DNA from: Terrimesophilobacter sp963702165
GTDB taxonomy: Bacteria; Actinomycetota; Actinomycetes; Actinomycetales; Microbacteriaceae
Direction of reading: 5' to 3'
DNA: 64,000 bases
Assembly: GCA_963702165.1 (NCBI GenBank)
Contig: OY969722.1
Location: 2,046,001 to 2,110,000, forward strand
Shown here: piece by piece, positions 35,910-44,907 of the stretch
Position numbering within the stretch: position 1 is the first letter of the stretch
Layout of the letters: every line of letters begins with the position of its first letter
Translations under genes and position numbers: made by a program
The notes under the pieces: model-generated
Seen by the model: only the letters and a program-made list of their open reading frames with translations
Databases searched by the model: none
Told to the model about the DNA's origin: nothing

Positions 35910-37373
35910 ATGACGACGGTGATGCCCGTGCCCGCTGACGACACCAGCCTGGATGCGCTCACCATCGGCAAGCGCATCCGGCAGCTGCGGCAGAGCCGCG
36001 GCATGACCCTGGAGGACCTCGGCACCGCGATCGGGCGAGCCGCCTCTCAGGTCAGCGTGCTGGAGAACGGCAAGCGGGAACCGAGGCTCAGCGACCTGCA
36101 GACCGTCGCGCGCGCTCTTGGCGCGACCCTCGACGACCTGCTCAGCGCCGAACCGCCGTCGCGGCGAGCCCAGCTGGAGATCGCGCTCGAGCGCATCCAG
36201 CGCGGGCCGCTCTACAGCTCGCTCGGGCTTCCGCCCCTGCCTGTGCGCAAGTCGCTCAGCGACGAGGCGATCGAGACTGTGCTCGGGCTGCACGCAGAAC
36301 TCGAGCGGCTGCACCGCGAGCGCGCGGCGACCCCGGAGGAGGCGCGTCGGGCCAACACCGAGCTGCGCGACCAGATGCGCAGGCAGAACAACTACTTCCC
36401 GGAGCTCGAGAGCACCGCTCGCGGCCTTCTCGCTGCGGTCGGGCACACCGGGGGTCCGCTCTCCCAGCGACTCGCATCCGAACTCGCCGCCCACCTCGGT
36501 TTCACCCTGCACTACGTCACCGATCTGCCGGCATCCACCCGCTCGGTGAGCGACCTGCGACACAAGCGCATCTATCTCCCGGTGGACAAGAAGGGCAGCG
36601 ACCCGCGCGGGTCGCTGCTGCGCGCGCTGGCCGGGCACGTGCTGGGTGCCGAGGAGCCTAAGGACTACCGCGACTTCCTGCTGCAGCGGGTTGAGACCAA
36701 CTACCTTGCGGCGGCGCTGATGGTGCCCGAGGCGGGTGCGGTCGAGTTCCTGACCGCGGCGAAGGCGAACCGGGAGTTGTCGGTAGAGGACCTGCGGGAT
36801 GCCTTCGCGGTCACCTACGAGACCGCCGCGCACCGCTTCACCAACCTGGCGACCCACCACCTAGGGCTTCCGCTGCACTTCCTGAAGGTGCACCAGTCGG
36901 GCACCATCTCCAAGGCGTACGAGAACGACGACGCCAAATTCCCGCACGACGTGCTCGGAGCGGTCGAGGGGCAGGTGGTGTGCCGGTTCTGGAGCGCGCG
37001 GCAGGTGTTCGACATCGCCGACCGGTTCAGCCCGTATCACCAGTACACCGACAAGCCGAACGGCACCTACTGGTGCACCTCGAGCATCCAGTCGACCGCG
37101 CAGGGCGACTTCTCGGTGAGCGTCGGCACGCCATTCGCTCACGTGAAGTGGTTCCGCGGGCGGGACACGGCGAACCGGAAGAATTCCGGATGCCCGGACC
37201 CGGCGTGCTGCCGGCAGCCACCAGCGCCGCTGGCCTCGAAGTGGGGCGAGCAGTCGTTCCCCAGCCCCCGCCTGCAGTCGTCACTGCTCGCCGCGGTGCC
37301 TGTGGACACGTTCACCGGGGTGGACCACACCGAGGTGTACGAGTTCCTGGAAACCCACGCCCCGGCATCCTGA
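35910..37373 (+). CDS. ramB: RamB/ScfR-type transcriptional regulator
   Basis: The 487-residue protein has an N-terminal XRE-type helix-turn-helix (about 18-72: IGKRIRQLRQSRGMTLEDLG through ALGATLDDL), an ImmA/IrrE-like region (about 190-300, though without a clear HExxH zinc site), and a C-terminal DUF2083-like domain with WGEQSFPSPRLQSS. This architecture is that of the short-chain-fatty-acid regulators, including Corynebacterium RamB, which controls aceA and aceB. Its position in the same block as aceA-aceB fits that role but does not prove it. The CPDPACC stretch may hold a metal. It is leaderless. Confidence 0.85.
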   Translation: MTTVMPVPADDTSLDALTIGKRIRQLRQSRGMTLEDLGTAIGRAASQVSVLENGKREPRLSDLQTVARALGATLDDLLSAEPPSRRAQLEIALERIQRGPLYSSLGLPPLPVRKSLSDEAIETVLGLHAELERLHRERAATPEEARRANTELRDQMRRQNNYFPELESTARGLLAAVGHTGGPLSQRLASELAAHLGFTLHYVTDLPASTRSVSDLRHKRIYLPVDKKGSDPRGSLLRALAGHVLGAEEPKDYRDFLLQRVETNYLAAALMVPEAGAVEFLTAAKANRELSVEDLRDAFAVTYETAAHRFTNLATHHLGLPLHFLKVHQSGTISKAYENDDAKFPHDVLGAVEGQVVCRFWSARQVFDIADRFSPYHQYTDKPNGTYWCTSSIQSTAQGDFSVSVGTPFAHVKWFRGRDTANRKNSGCPDPACCRQPPAPLASKWGEQSFPSPRLQSSLLAAVPVDTFTGVDHTEVYEFLETHAPAS

Positions 37374-37394
37374 CGCCACTGAGACTGCCCGGAA

Positions 37395-37493
37395 CCCCTG
37401 TTATGCAGGACATTCGGCCCACCCAGAGCCTGGGCACTGGGATCCGGGGCCGTTCGGGGTCGAAAGTCCTGCACAACGAGGGATGTCCTGCAT
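37395..37493. repeat. Imperfect inverted repeat with TGCAGGAC half-sites
   Basis: CCCTGTTATGCAGGACA (from about 37396) pairs with the complement of AGTCCTGCACAACGAGGG (37465-37482). A third half-site, ATGTCCTGCATGACAG, follows at 37483-37498. The stretch 37374-37521 has no other content. It is a REP-like intergenic element. Confidence 0.7.
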
Positions 37494-37521
37494 GACAGAA
37501 CGTACTTGCGGGGATCATGAT

Positions 37522-37541
37522 TGTGTCAGTACATTGATACA
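37522..37541 (+). promoter_or_regulatory. Probable YtrA-type operator TGTGTCA-N6-TGATACA
   Basis: TGTGTCA and TGATACA form a near-perfect inverted repeat spaced by GTACAT. A -10 box TACATT (37530-37535) lies inside it, 7 nt upstream of ATG 37543. A GntR repressor encoded in the same operon would block this promoter. Confidence 0.6.
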
Positions 37542-37542
37542 T

Positions 37543-38469
37543 ATGTTGGACAGCTTGGGTCGCAACTACAACATCACGCTCATCGTCGTTGCAGTGGCCG
37601 TCCTCGCGCTTGGCGTCGTCTTCGTCATGACGTTTTCGCGCTCCCGGATGCGCCGTAGGACGCGAAGCGTCGCGCGCACCGTGGGTCTGGCGCTTCCCGC
37701 CGACACGTTCGCTCTCGAGCGGCGCGTCATGTACCGCATGCGCGCAGCAACCGGGGGCGGCGCACTCGGGGGGCTGATCACTCTTGGGCTCTCCCTGTGG
37801 TTCTCGCCCCGCAGTGCGAGCGGAGAGACGGTCGCGTGGATCCTCTTCGCGGCCGGTAGCATCGCCGCGGGAGGCGCACTCGGCGTCGGGCTCGTGGCCA
37901 CACTTCGTCGGCCCCGGCGTCCGGAAGGCACGCGGTTTGCCCGCGCCCGCGCGGTGACACTGGCCGATTACCTCATCGGCCTCGAGCGAGTTGGTGCGCG
38001 CGTGGTCGTGGCACTTGCTGTGACGGTCACCTTGACTTCGACGGCACTCAGCAACGCCTGGGGTTTCGAGCCGCTGATGCCGTCGGTTCTCTCGGTTGCC
38101 ATGGTGGCACTGTCGGTCATCGCGCTCGTCGGGTTCGAAATCCTCGCCCGCCGGATCATTGCGCGCCCGCAGCCGGCTGGCTCGCCCGAAGAGCTCGCCT
38201 GGGATGACGCGCTGCGCGCGTGGGATGCACGAGACCTCGTGACCACACCCATCGTCTTTGGCGGATGGGCTCTGTTCCTGATCTTCAGTGAACTATCGTC
38301 GACGCCCCTCGACAACGGGTTCGCGCAGACGATGCGCATGTTCTTCAGCGTGACCTTTCTGATTTTCGCCGTGGCGCTCTTGGTCACAGCGATAGTGTCG
38401 CTCGCCGTCAATCCCCAACAGCATTACCTGCGTCGATTGTGGCCCGAGCTGGCAGGCGGACGCTCGTGA
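37543..38469 (+). CDS. Multi-pass membrane protein of unknown function
   Basis: I do not recognise this 308-residue protein. It has about seven membrane segments, the first at about residues 10-31 (NITLIVVAVAVLALGVVFVM), then a basic cytoplasmic loop with RSRMRRRTRSVARTV. An internal repeat is not obvious. It is translationally coupled (GTGA overlap) to a YtrA-type GntR gene downstream, an arrangement usual for genes repressed by their own regulator. Starts farther upstream (37483) would include the repeat and lie before the promoter, so ATG 37543 is chosen. Confidence 0.75.
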   Translation: MLDSLGRNYNITLIVVAVAVLALGVVFVMTFSRSRMRRRTRSVARTVGLALPADTFALERRVMYRMRAATGGGALGGLITLGLSLWFSPRSASGETVAWILFAAGSIAAGGALGVGLVATLRRPRRPEGTRFARARAVTLADYLIGLERVGARVVVALAVTVTLTSTALSNAWGFEPLMPSVLSVAMVALSVIALVGFEILARRIIARPQPAGSPEELAWDDALRAWDARDLVTTPIVFGGWALFLIFSELSSTPLDNGFAQTMRMFFSVTFLIFAVALLVTAIVSLAVNPQQHYLRRLWPELAGGRS

Positions 38470-38831
38470 TCACCATCGACGCGAGGTCACCGGTGCCACC
38501 ATTCGAGCAGCTGCGGCGACAGCTGCTCGAGCAGGTGCGCACCGGCGAATTGGCGCCCGGCGTGCGGTTGCCTACTGTTCGTCGGCTCGCCGACGATCTA
38601 GGCATCGCGCCCGGCACTGTCGCGCGTGCCTACCGCGAACTGGAGCAGGACCAGATAATCGAGACCCGCGGCCGGAACGGCACGTTCGTCTCCAGCCACG
38701 GCGATGCCGCCGAGCGGAAGGCGCAGGAGGCGGCCGCCGAATACGCGGCGCGCATCCGGCAGCTCGGAATCGACGCCGAAGAGGGTGTGCGCCTGGTCGC
38801 CGCCGCGCTGGGATCAGCGCCGAGCTCGTAG
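38466..38831 (+). CDS. GntR-family regulator, YtrA subfamily
   Basis: The 121-residue protein has an N-terminal winged helix (PPFEQLRRQLLEQVRTGELA through PGTVARAYRELEQDQIIETRG) and only a short helical tail, which defines the YtrA subfamily. YtrA proteins repress the membrane or ABC genes they are co-transcribed with. The GTG start overlaps the upstream membrane-protein stop by 4 bp. The palindrome at 37522-37541 is its most likely operator. Confidence 0.9.
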   Translation: MITIDARSPVPPFEQLRRQLLEQVRTGELAPGVRLPTVRRLADDLGIAPGTVARAYRELEQDQIIETRGRNGTFVSSHGDAAERKAQEAAAEYAARIRQLGIDAEEGVRLVAAALGSAPSS

Positions 38832-38835
38832 CGGT

Positions 38836-39765
38836 CTAGTCCTCGGGCTGCGCTGCGAGGCTCCCGCTGATCGGCTCACCGGACGCCCGGTTGACGAAGC
38901 AGTTGAAGTCGCGACGACCCTCGTTCCAGGCCTGTTCGGTCGCGGGGAAGCTGGCCTCGACCTGAAGGTCGGTGTACGCGCCCGCAGCCTGGTAGTCCAG
39001 CACGGTGGCGGCCGTGCACAGCGGTTGCAGCCGCGTGTCGAGCGCGGCAACACCCGGGAACGGGTCGGCACCGGTCTCCGGCAGCGGCACGATGCCGCGG
39101 TGCACCAGCTGCGCGCTGTGGTCAGCGCCGCAATCGACGACCGTGAAGGTGTCGCTCCAGGCGCCGGAGTAGCCATCGAGGCACTCGCCGCCCCGGAGCA
39201 GGTCCCACGAGTACTGCCCTGGCGGGAGCGCCCCGGCCGTGTCGGCCGAGTCCTCGACGACTCCGGATGCCGCCTGCGGCGCGCCGACGAGACCTGGCAT
39301 CTTGGTGCCGAGCATGAACAGCGCGACCAGCGCAAGCACCGCCACGACCGAACCGGCCGCCCACATGAGCTTCTTCTGCGTCGAGCTGACGCCGCCGACC
39401 GCGCCCTCTTCGGTCGCCTCCGCCTGGCGGCGCGCGGCGAACGGGTTCTCGCTGGCGATCGGCTCTGCTTCATAGTCGCGGAACTGCTGCTCGCCGAACA
39501 GGTCATCGAGCGCACCGCCGGCCGGAGCTGCGAACACCTCGGTAGGCAAGTCGGAAGTCACGGTGCTCGACGCGGACACCAGCGGCTCAGCGAATGCCAC
39601 TGTCGGCGCTTCGGCAGCGACCGCGGCCGTGAGCGACTCCCCGAGTGCGACCGTCGGCGGACCGAGAGTCGGCTCCGGCGGCTCCACAAGCGGCGGTGGC
39701 TCTTCATTCGCGCCGAGGCTCTCGGCCAGCCAATCCTCGAGACTCGCCTCGCCTGGTTTGGTCAC
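38836..39765 (-). CDS. Septum-formation-domain membrane protein
   Basis: The 309-residue protein has an acidic, Pro/Ala-rich cytoplasmic part of about 130 residues, one membrane segment at 133-153 and an extracytoplasmic domain with four or more conserved cysteines: GGECLDG, FTVVDCGADHSAQLVHRG, LQPLC and FNCFVN. This pattern matches the actinobacterial septum-formation (DUF4190-linked) family. The GTG start overlaps the pyrE stop codon by 4 bp, so it is co-translated with pyrE. The role in division is inferred from the family name only. Confidence 0.75.
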   Translation of the reverse strand: MTKPGEASLEDWLAESLGANEEPPPLVEPPEPTLGPPTVALGESLTAAVAAEAPTVAFAEPLVSASSTVTSDLPTEVFAAPAGGALDDLFGEQQFRDYEAEPIASENPFAARRQAEATEEGAVGGVSSTQKKLMWAAGSVVAVLALVALFMLGTKMPGLVGAPQAASGVVEDSADTAGALPPGQYSWDLLRGGECLDGYSGAWSDTFTVVDCGADHSAQLVHRGIVPLPETGADPFPGVAALDTRLQPLCTAATVLDYQAAGAYTDLQVEASFPATEQAWNEGRRDFNCFVNRASGEPISGSLAAQPED

Positions 39766-40328
39766 TGCGCAGAACCTCCGGATGCCAGCCCAAGGTCGGC
39801 GAGCCCGATCGCCGCCAGATATGGATAGCCGGCCGCTTCGATGCGCTCGCGTGCGCCGGTATCGCGGTCGACGACCACGGCGACCGCCACGATCTCGGCT
39901 CCGACCTTCACGAGCGCGTCGATCGCCTGGAGCGGTGAACCGCCAGTGGTGGACGTGTCTTCAACCACGATCACGCGCTTACCCGCGACATCCGGTCCCT
40001 CGACCTGACGACCCCGGCCGTGATCCTTCGGCTCCTTGCGCACGACGAAGGCGTCGTAGGCGAGTCCCCGGGCTGCCGCCTGGTGCAGGATCGACGCGGC
40101 GATCGGGTCGGCGCCCATGGTCATGCCGCCGACCGCTGCGACCTCCGGGATCGGCGCGATGAGGTCGAGCATCACCTGACCGATGAGCGGTGCGACGCGG
40201 TGGTCGAGGCTGACACTCCGCAGGTCGACGTAGAAGTTGGCGCGCGCGCCGCTAGTGAGGGTGAAGTCTCCGTGGAATACTGCATTCCGCGAGATGTGCT
40301 CAATGAGCTGTTGGCGCGCGTCCGTCAC
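39762..40328 (-). CDS. pyrE: Orotate phosphoribosyltransferase
   Basis: The 188-residue enzyme joins orotate and PRPP to form OMP in pyrimidine synthesis. The PRPP motif is VIVVEDTSTTGGSPLQA, and the N-terminal FTLTSGARANFYVDLR and VVRKEPKDHGRGRQVEG stretches are typical. The open frame begins at 40370, but GTG 40328 has a -10 box TAGAGT 7 nt upstream and fits the family length. Confidence 0.93.
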   Translation of the reverse strand: MTDARQQLIEHISRNAVFHGDFTLTSGARANFYVDLRSVSLDHRVAPLIGQVMLDLIAPIPEVAAVGGMTMGADPIAASILHQAAARGLAYDAFVVRKEPKDHGRGRQVEGPDVAGKRVIVVEDTSTTGGSPLQAIDALVKVGAEIVAVAVVVDRDTGARERIEAAGYPYLAAIGLADLGLASGGSAQ

Positions 40329-40335
40329 CCGACCA

Positions 40336-40341
40336 ACTCTA
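40336..40341 (-). promoter_or_regulatory. Leaderless -10 box of pyrE (TAGAGT)
   Basis: TAGAGT ends 7 nt before GTG 40328. It lies in the 25-bp gap shared with the divergent membrane-protein gene at 40354. Confidence 0.55.
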
Positions 40342-40353
40342 GTGAGAAGTCTC

Positions 40354-40974
40354 ATGCCATCTCGCACCAATTCCCGCGTGGTCCCGGCGCTGCTGGCGGT
40401 GCTCGCTTCGCTGTGGTCGCTGTTCCTGCTCCCCGCCCAGCACGTGGCATGGGAGTCGCTCCCCGACTATCCGGCGCCGGGCTGGGCACATGCGATCGAG
40501 CCGCTGCCGATCTACGACGGCTACCGTGCGCTGTTCGCGCCGCTGGGTTGGACCGACGACTACCTTCTGTTCGGCGCATCCGCGTCTGTCTCGTTCGTGC
40601 TGCTGGCGTTCGCGATGCGACCCATCACGACAACACTCGGCGTCACAGGGGCGATCACCTTCTGGGTCACTCTCGCGAGCGGCCCGCTGGTGATCGTCAG
40701 CTATCTCGCGCGGGACTGGCCGCAGCCGCTCAGTGCGCTGTGGGGCATCGAACCGTTCCTGCTGATCGCGATCAGCGTGCTGGCGATCGTGTGCGCCATC
40801 GTGGCGTTCCGCCGAGGCATCCGACCCCGCTGGCCGATCGTGCTGTTCGGCGCGCTGCTCGTGTTCTTCCTCGCCGGTACCGTGCTGTTCGCTTACTACC
40901 CGCACGGGTCGATGGTGGTCGGCGGGCTCGCCGTCGCGGCGTCCGTCGGCTGGTGGGACACCCGCTCCCGGTAG
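40354..40974 (+). CDS. Small membrane protein of unknown function
   Basis: The 206-residue protein starts with a probable signal-anchor (VVPALLAVLASLWSLFLLPA) followed by a short external loop and about five further membrane segments. I recognise no family motif. The ATG at 40354 is near-adjacent to the divergent pyrE start. An overlapping promoter CTAGTG precedes it. It is followed by xthA after 9 bp, but that gene has its own -10 box. Confidence 0.7.
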   Translation: MPSRTNSRVVPALLAVLASLWSLFLLPAQHVAWESLPDYPAPGWAHAIEPLPIYDGYRALFAPLGWTDDYLLFGASASVSFVLLAFAMRPITTTLGVTGAITFWVTLASGPLVIVSYLARDWPQPLSALWGIEPFLLIAISVLAIVCAIVAFRRGIRPRWPIVLFGALLVFFLAGTVLFAYYPHGSMVVGGLAVAASVGWWDTRSR

Positions 40975-40977
40975 CGT
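40972..40977 (+). promoter_or_regulatory. Leaderless -10 box of xthA (TAGCGT)
   Basis: TAGCGT ends 6 nt before ATG 40984. Its TAG is also the stop codon of the upstream membrane-protein gene. Confidence 0.6.
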
Positions 40978-40983
40978 TGAGCC

Positions 40984-41826
40984 ATGCGCATCGCGACCTG
41001 GAACGTCAACTCCATCCGCACACGCTACGGGCGGGTCGTCGACTGGCTGGTTCGTGAGGACATCGATGTGCTCGGCATGCAGGAGATCAAGTGCAAGCCG
41101 GAGCAGTTCCCCATCGAGGCGTTCGAAGAGGCCGGCTACGAGGTCGTCGCTCACGGGCTCAACCAGTGGAATGGCGTGGCCTTCGCGAGCCGCCTGCCGA
41201 TGACGGATGTCGAGACCAGCTTCCACGACCAGCCCGGCTTCGAGAAGGGCAAGGAGGGCGTCGGGCTGCCGCTCGAGGCGCGGGCGCTCGGCGTGACGGT
41301 CGAGGACATCCGGCTGTGGAGCCTGTACGTGCCCAACGGCCGCGCGCTCGAGGACCCGCACTACTACTACAAGCTCGACTGGCTCACCCGGCTGCGGGTG
41401 TACGCGCAGAACTGGCTGCAGGAGCATCCGGATGCCCCGCTCGCGCTCATGGGTGACTGGAACGTCGCGCCGACCGACGCCGACAACGGCGACCCGGCGG
41501 TGGTGCCGGGGTTCTCAACGCACGTATCAGAGCCGGAACGCGCCGCGTTCAACGCCTTCGCTGAGGCGGGCATCATCGACGTGGTGCGCCCGCACGTGCC
41601 GGAGGGCCTGTTCACCTACTGGGACTACAAGCAGCTGCGGTTCCCGCGCAACGAGGGCATGCGCATCGACTTCATCCTCGGCTCTCCGGCGTTCGCCGAG
41701 ATGGTGACGGATGGCGCCATCCACCGGAATGAGCGCAAGGGTGACGCCCCGAGCGACCACGTGCCGGTCACGGTCGACCTTGCAGAAGACGATGGCGACG
41801 ACGACGATCGCCCGATGATCTTCTGA
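40984..41826 (+). CDS. xthA: Exodeoxyribonuclease III
   Basis: The 280-residue AP endonuclease/3'-5' exonuclease of base-excision repair starts MRIATWNVNSIRTRYGRVVDWL. The metal ligand glutamate is in LGMQEIKCKPEQFP, the catalytic Tyr region is WSLYVPNGR, the GDWNVAP motif follows, and the final DHVPVTVDL holds the general-base histidine. It is leaderless. The 3' end faces lhgO across 6 bp. Confidence 0.95.
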   Translation: MRIATWNVNSIRTRYGRVVDWLVREDIDVLGMQEIKCKPEQFPIEAFEEAGYEVVAHGLNQWNGVAFASRLPMTDVETSFHDQPGFEKGKEGVGLPLEARALGVTVEDIRLWSLYVPNGRALEDPHYYYKLDWLTRLRVYAQNWLQEHPDAPLALMGDWNVAPTDADNGDPAVVPGFSTHVSEPERAAFNAFAEAGIIDVVRPHVPEGLFTYWDYKQLRFPRNEGMRIDFILGSPAFAEMVTDGAIHRNERKGDAPSDHVPVTVDLAEDDGDDDDRPMIF

Positions 41827-41832
41827 CGAAAG

Positions 41833-43035
41833 CTACGCCTGCGTGTACAGGTACTGATCGATCAGGTAGTCGGCGATCGCCATCGATGACGTGGCCGCCG
41901 GCGACGGCGCGTTACGCAGCAGCGTCACCGGCCCGACCTGGTCCACCGCGAAGTCGTCGAGCAGCGCTCCGTCTCGCCCCCACGCCTGCGCGCGCACACC
42001 GGCAGCGGTCTTCGCGGTGAGGTCGGACATCTTCAGCTCTGGCACGAAGCGGCGGGCCTTGCGGAAGTACAGCGGCTTAAGCAGGGAAGCGCTGATCTCA
42101 TCGACGCCCATCCGCCAGTGTTTCCTCGCCAGCGCGGGCGCGCCCGGCCAGGTCAGCGACTGCCAGGTGTCCCGCGCGGAGATCGTCAGCCACCGGTAGC
42201 CCTCGCGCGCGAGAGCCGGCACAGCGTTCGGGCCGACGTGAATGTCGTCGTAGACGCCACGGGTGAAGTGCACACCGAGGAACGGGAAGCGCGGGTCGGG
42301 CACCGGGTAGATCATGCCGCGCACGAGGTCGTTGCGCGCCGGATCGAGGGACCAGTACTCGCCACGGAAAGGGAGGATCTTCGGTGACGGGTCGGCGCCG
42401 ACCATGCGCGCGACGACGTCCGAGTGCAGACCGGCGCAGACGACAACACGATCGAAGGTGTGCTCAGAGGCGCCCGTGCGAACCACGACCTTCGCCCCGT
42501 CGATGGTCATCGCCTCGACCCTCTCGCCGAGCAGGATGGTTCCCCCATCATCACGGACATCCTGCGCCATCGCCTCGGTGATGGCCGCGTAGTCGACGAC
42601 GGCGGTGTGCGGCGAGTGCACCGCCGCAACCCCCGCCACGTGCGGCTCGATCTCGCGCAAGCGGGCGACGTCGTCGATGCGCGCGAGATCCGGCACCCCA
42701 TTGGCACGGGACCGCCGCTCGATCTCGTTCAGGGCCGGCACTTCCGACTCGTCCACGGCGACAACGAGCTTGCCGATCTCCCGGTAGGGCAGATCCTTCT
42801 CCTGGCAGTACTCCCGGATGGCCACACGTCCCAGCGCGCACAGCCTGGCCTTGAGGGACCCGGGCGCGTAGTACAGCCCGGCGTGCACCACTCCCGAGTT
42901 GCGACCGGTCTGGTGCTGGGCGAGATGGGACTCTTTCTCGATCACAGTGACCTCGCCGAGCCCGCGCTGCAGGAGCGCCCGCGCCAGCGCGATGCCGACT
43001 ATGCCGCCGCCGATGACCCCGATGCGCTCGCTCAT
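41833..43035 (-). CDS. lhgO: L-2-hydroxyglutarate oxidase/dehydrogenase
   Basis: This 400-residue FAD enzyme oxidises L-2-hydroxyglutarate to 2-oxoglutarate. The dinucleotide motif is VIGGGIVGIALARAL. The family-specific HQTGRNSGVVHAGLYYAPGSLKA and FLGVHFTRGVYDDIHVGPNAVPAL stretches are intact. The homologous start is ATG 43035 with a GGGAAGG ribosome site, not the longer open frame to 43107. The GntR gene upstream is divergent and could control it. Confidence 0.93.
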   Translation of the reverse strand: MSERIGVIGGGIVGIALARALLQRGLGEVTVIEKESHLAQHQTGRNSGVVHAGLYYAPGSLKARLCALGRVAIREYCQEKDLPYREIGKLVVAVDESEVPALNEIERRSRANGVPDLARIDDVARLREIEPHVAGVAAVHSPHTAVVDYAAITEAMAQDVRDDGGTILLGERVEAMTIDGAKVVVRTGASEHTFDRVVVCAGLHSDVVARMVGADPSPKILPFRGEYWSLDPARNDLVRGMIYPVPDPRFPFLGVHFTRGVYDDIHVGPNAVPALAREGYRWLTISARDTWQSLTWPGAPALARKHWRMGVDEISASLLKPLYFRKARRFVPELKMSDLTAKTAAGVRAQAWGRDGALLDDFAVDQVGPVTLLRNAPSPAATSSMAIADYLIDQYLYTQA

Positions 43036-43214
43036 CTCGTGGCCTTCCCGATGGCAGACTGCGCCCCGAACGGCTGTGCTCCGTCGGGCCGGGAGTCCAT
43101 GGGCCAAGATTAGTCACCGGATGCCGTGAGACACACAGGTTCGGTCGCTGAAACTTTTTGCCCGTCGGCGGTAGACACATCTGTCGCGCCCCCTCATGGG
43201 GGCATCGGAATGGC

Positions 43215-43220
43215 TATTCT
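43215..43220 (+). promoter_or_regulatory. Leaderless -10 box of the GntR gene (TATTCT)
   Basis: TATTCT ends 6 nt before GTG 43227. The 191-bp region 43036-43226 between this gene and lhgO holds the divergent control region. Confidence 0.6.
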
Positions 43221-43226
43221 GGGAGC

Positions 43227-43898
43227 GTGATTGAGACGACCGCCACGGTGCCGCGAACAACCATTTCCGGCGACGAGGGAATCGCCACCAGCAAGGTGGT
43301 GACAACGGTCTTCGAAGCGATCCTCGCCGACATCAACGAGGGCAGGCTTCTGCCGGGCCAGAAGATAAGTGACACCAACCTCGCGGAGTCCTTCGGCGTC
43401 TCCAGGACACCGGTTCGCGAGGCGATCCAGCGTCTCCGCGAGATCGGCCTGGTTGAGGCGTCGGCCAACCGCTTCACGCGCGTCGCCGTGGTGAGCCCGC
43501 AGCAGACCGCGAACGCCATGACCGTCTGGATCGCTCTCTACGCCGCGCTCATCGAAGAGGTCGTTCCGGTCGCGACAGACGAACTGGTCGAACAGCTGGC
43601 CGCCGACCATGCCGCGTTCCAAGACGCGGTCGCGAAGCTTGATGTGCAATCGATCGCGACAACCAACTTCCAGTTCTTCAACCGCATGGCGGTCGTCTCG
43701 AACAACCCGGAGTTGCGCCGCGCCATCCGCTCGGTCGTGCACATGGTGCGACTCGGCAGCCTCCACCTTCCCGAGTTCATCGACCTGACGGCGCTGGCCC
43801 AGGCGCAGACCGAGCTGCTTGCGGCCACCCGGACGCGCGACCTAGAGAAGGCGCGCCAGGCGCTCGGCGTCATCCGCGGCATCCGTATCCCGCAGTAG
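43227..43898 (+). CDS. GntR-family regulator, FadR/FCD subfamily
   Basis: The 223-residue protein has a winged helix (LLPGQKISDTNLAESFGVSRTPVREAIQRL) and an all-helical FCD-type ligand domain of about 140 residues. FCD regulators bind organic acids, and the divergent lhgO gene makes 2-hydroxyglutarate or a related acid a candidate effector. This is an inference. The GTG start has a -10 box TATTCT 6 nt upstream. Confidence 0.88.
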   Translation: MIETTATVPRTTISGDEGIATSKVVTTVFEAILADINEGRLLPGQKISDTNLAESFGVSRTPVREAIQRLREIGLVEASANRFTRVAVVSPQQTANAMTVWIALYAALIEEVVPVATDELVEQLAADHAAFQDAVAKLDVQSIATTNFQFFNRMAVVSNNPELRRAIRSVVHMVRLGSLHLPEFIDLTALAQAQTELLAATRTRDLEKARQALGVIRGIRIPQ

Positions 43899-43940
43899 CG
43901 CACTCACGCCGACCTCTGGCGTGCTGGACGGGCGCTGGCA

Positions 43941-43946
43941 TAGCGT
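43941..43946 (+). promoter_or_regulatory. Leaderless -10 box of the hydrolase gene (TAGCGT)
   Basis: TAGCGT ends 6 nt before ATG 43953. Confidence 0.6.
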
Positions 43947-43952
43947 TGCATC

Positions 43953-44769
43953 ATGCCCACCATCGACGTCGACGGTGCCCGGCTCTACTACGAGACTGCG
44001 GGCAGTTCCGACTCCCCTGCCCTACTGCTGATTCACGCCGGAATCGCCACACTGCGCATGTGGGATCCCCAGGTGGAGGCGCTGGCCAGGGACCACTACG
44101 TCATCCGCTACGACACGCGAGGCTTCGGTGAGACGGAGACCGAAGACGTCGAGTTCTCCAACCGAGCCGATGCGCGCGCGGTGCTGGATCACCTGGGTGT
44201 CGACAAGGCGACCGTCATCGGCTGCTCTCGCGGCGGCATGATCGCGATCGACCTCGCCGTCGAGTCGCCGGAGCGGGTCGCCGGACTGGTCACCATAGCG
44301 AAGCGGTCCAGGCGGGTTCCCTGTCATCGAGTTGACGGAGCGCGAGGATGCCCTGTTCGACGAGCTGGACGCTCTCGTCGAAGAGGAGGACTGGGAGCAG
44401 ATCGCCCGCAAGGAGGTCGAGCTGTGGTCGTTCGGAGCCGAGCGTTCCGCCGCCGATCTCGACCCCGTCTTCGTTGAGACCGCGTACTCGCTCAATGCCG
44501 CCAATGTGCGGCACGCCGATGAGGAGCCGTCGCCGATCCCGCTCGATCCACCCGCATACGACCGAGTCGTCGACATCACGGTGCCGACCCTGGTGATGGT
44601 CGGCGACCACGACGTGTCCGAGACGCTCGCCCAGTACGAGTACCTGGTGACCACGATTCCGAACGCCGACGGCTGCCGCTTCCCTGACTCGGCGCACCTG
44701 CCCAATGTCGAGCAACCCGAGGAATTCGAGCGGGTTCTGGTGGATTGGCTGCGCGAACACGGGCTGTAA
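43953..44769 (+). pseudogene. Alpha/beta hydrolase, one frameshift
   Basis: The protein of about 270 residues is an alpha/beta hydrolase with the oxyanion stretch LLIHAGIATLRMWDPQ and the nucleophile elbow GCSRGG. The acid and histidine are expected in MVGDHDVSETLAQY and SAHLPNVEQPEEF. One extra base near 44300 breaks the frame after AGLVTIA. The other frame continues GGFPVIELTEREDALFDELD to the end. The start is leaderless. The substrate is unknown. Confidence 0.82.
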
Positions 44770-44907
44770 GCACTTTCCCTGCGCCATTCCCACCCGAAAC
44801 GCACCATAACGGCCGAAGTCACAAAGAAATCCGGTATCGCGCCCCCGTAGGCTGGAGGGGAATGACTGCACAGTGCGGTCCCGATTCGACGATGCGGAGG
44901 TTGAACC

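Noticed and set aside
37483..37542. A longer start for the membrane protein at 37483
   Set aside because: The extra codons fall in the repeat and upstream of the promoter and operator.
44770..44907. A riboswitch in the 138-bp leader of the DUF6421-like gene
   Set aside because: A short stem CTGCACAGTGCGG-like segment is visible, but no known riboswitch core is recognisable.
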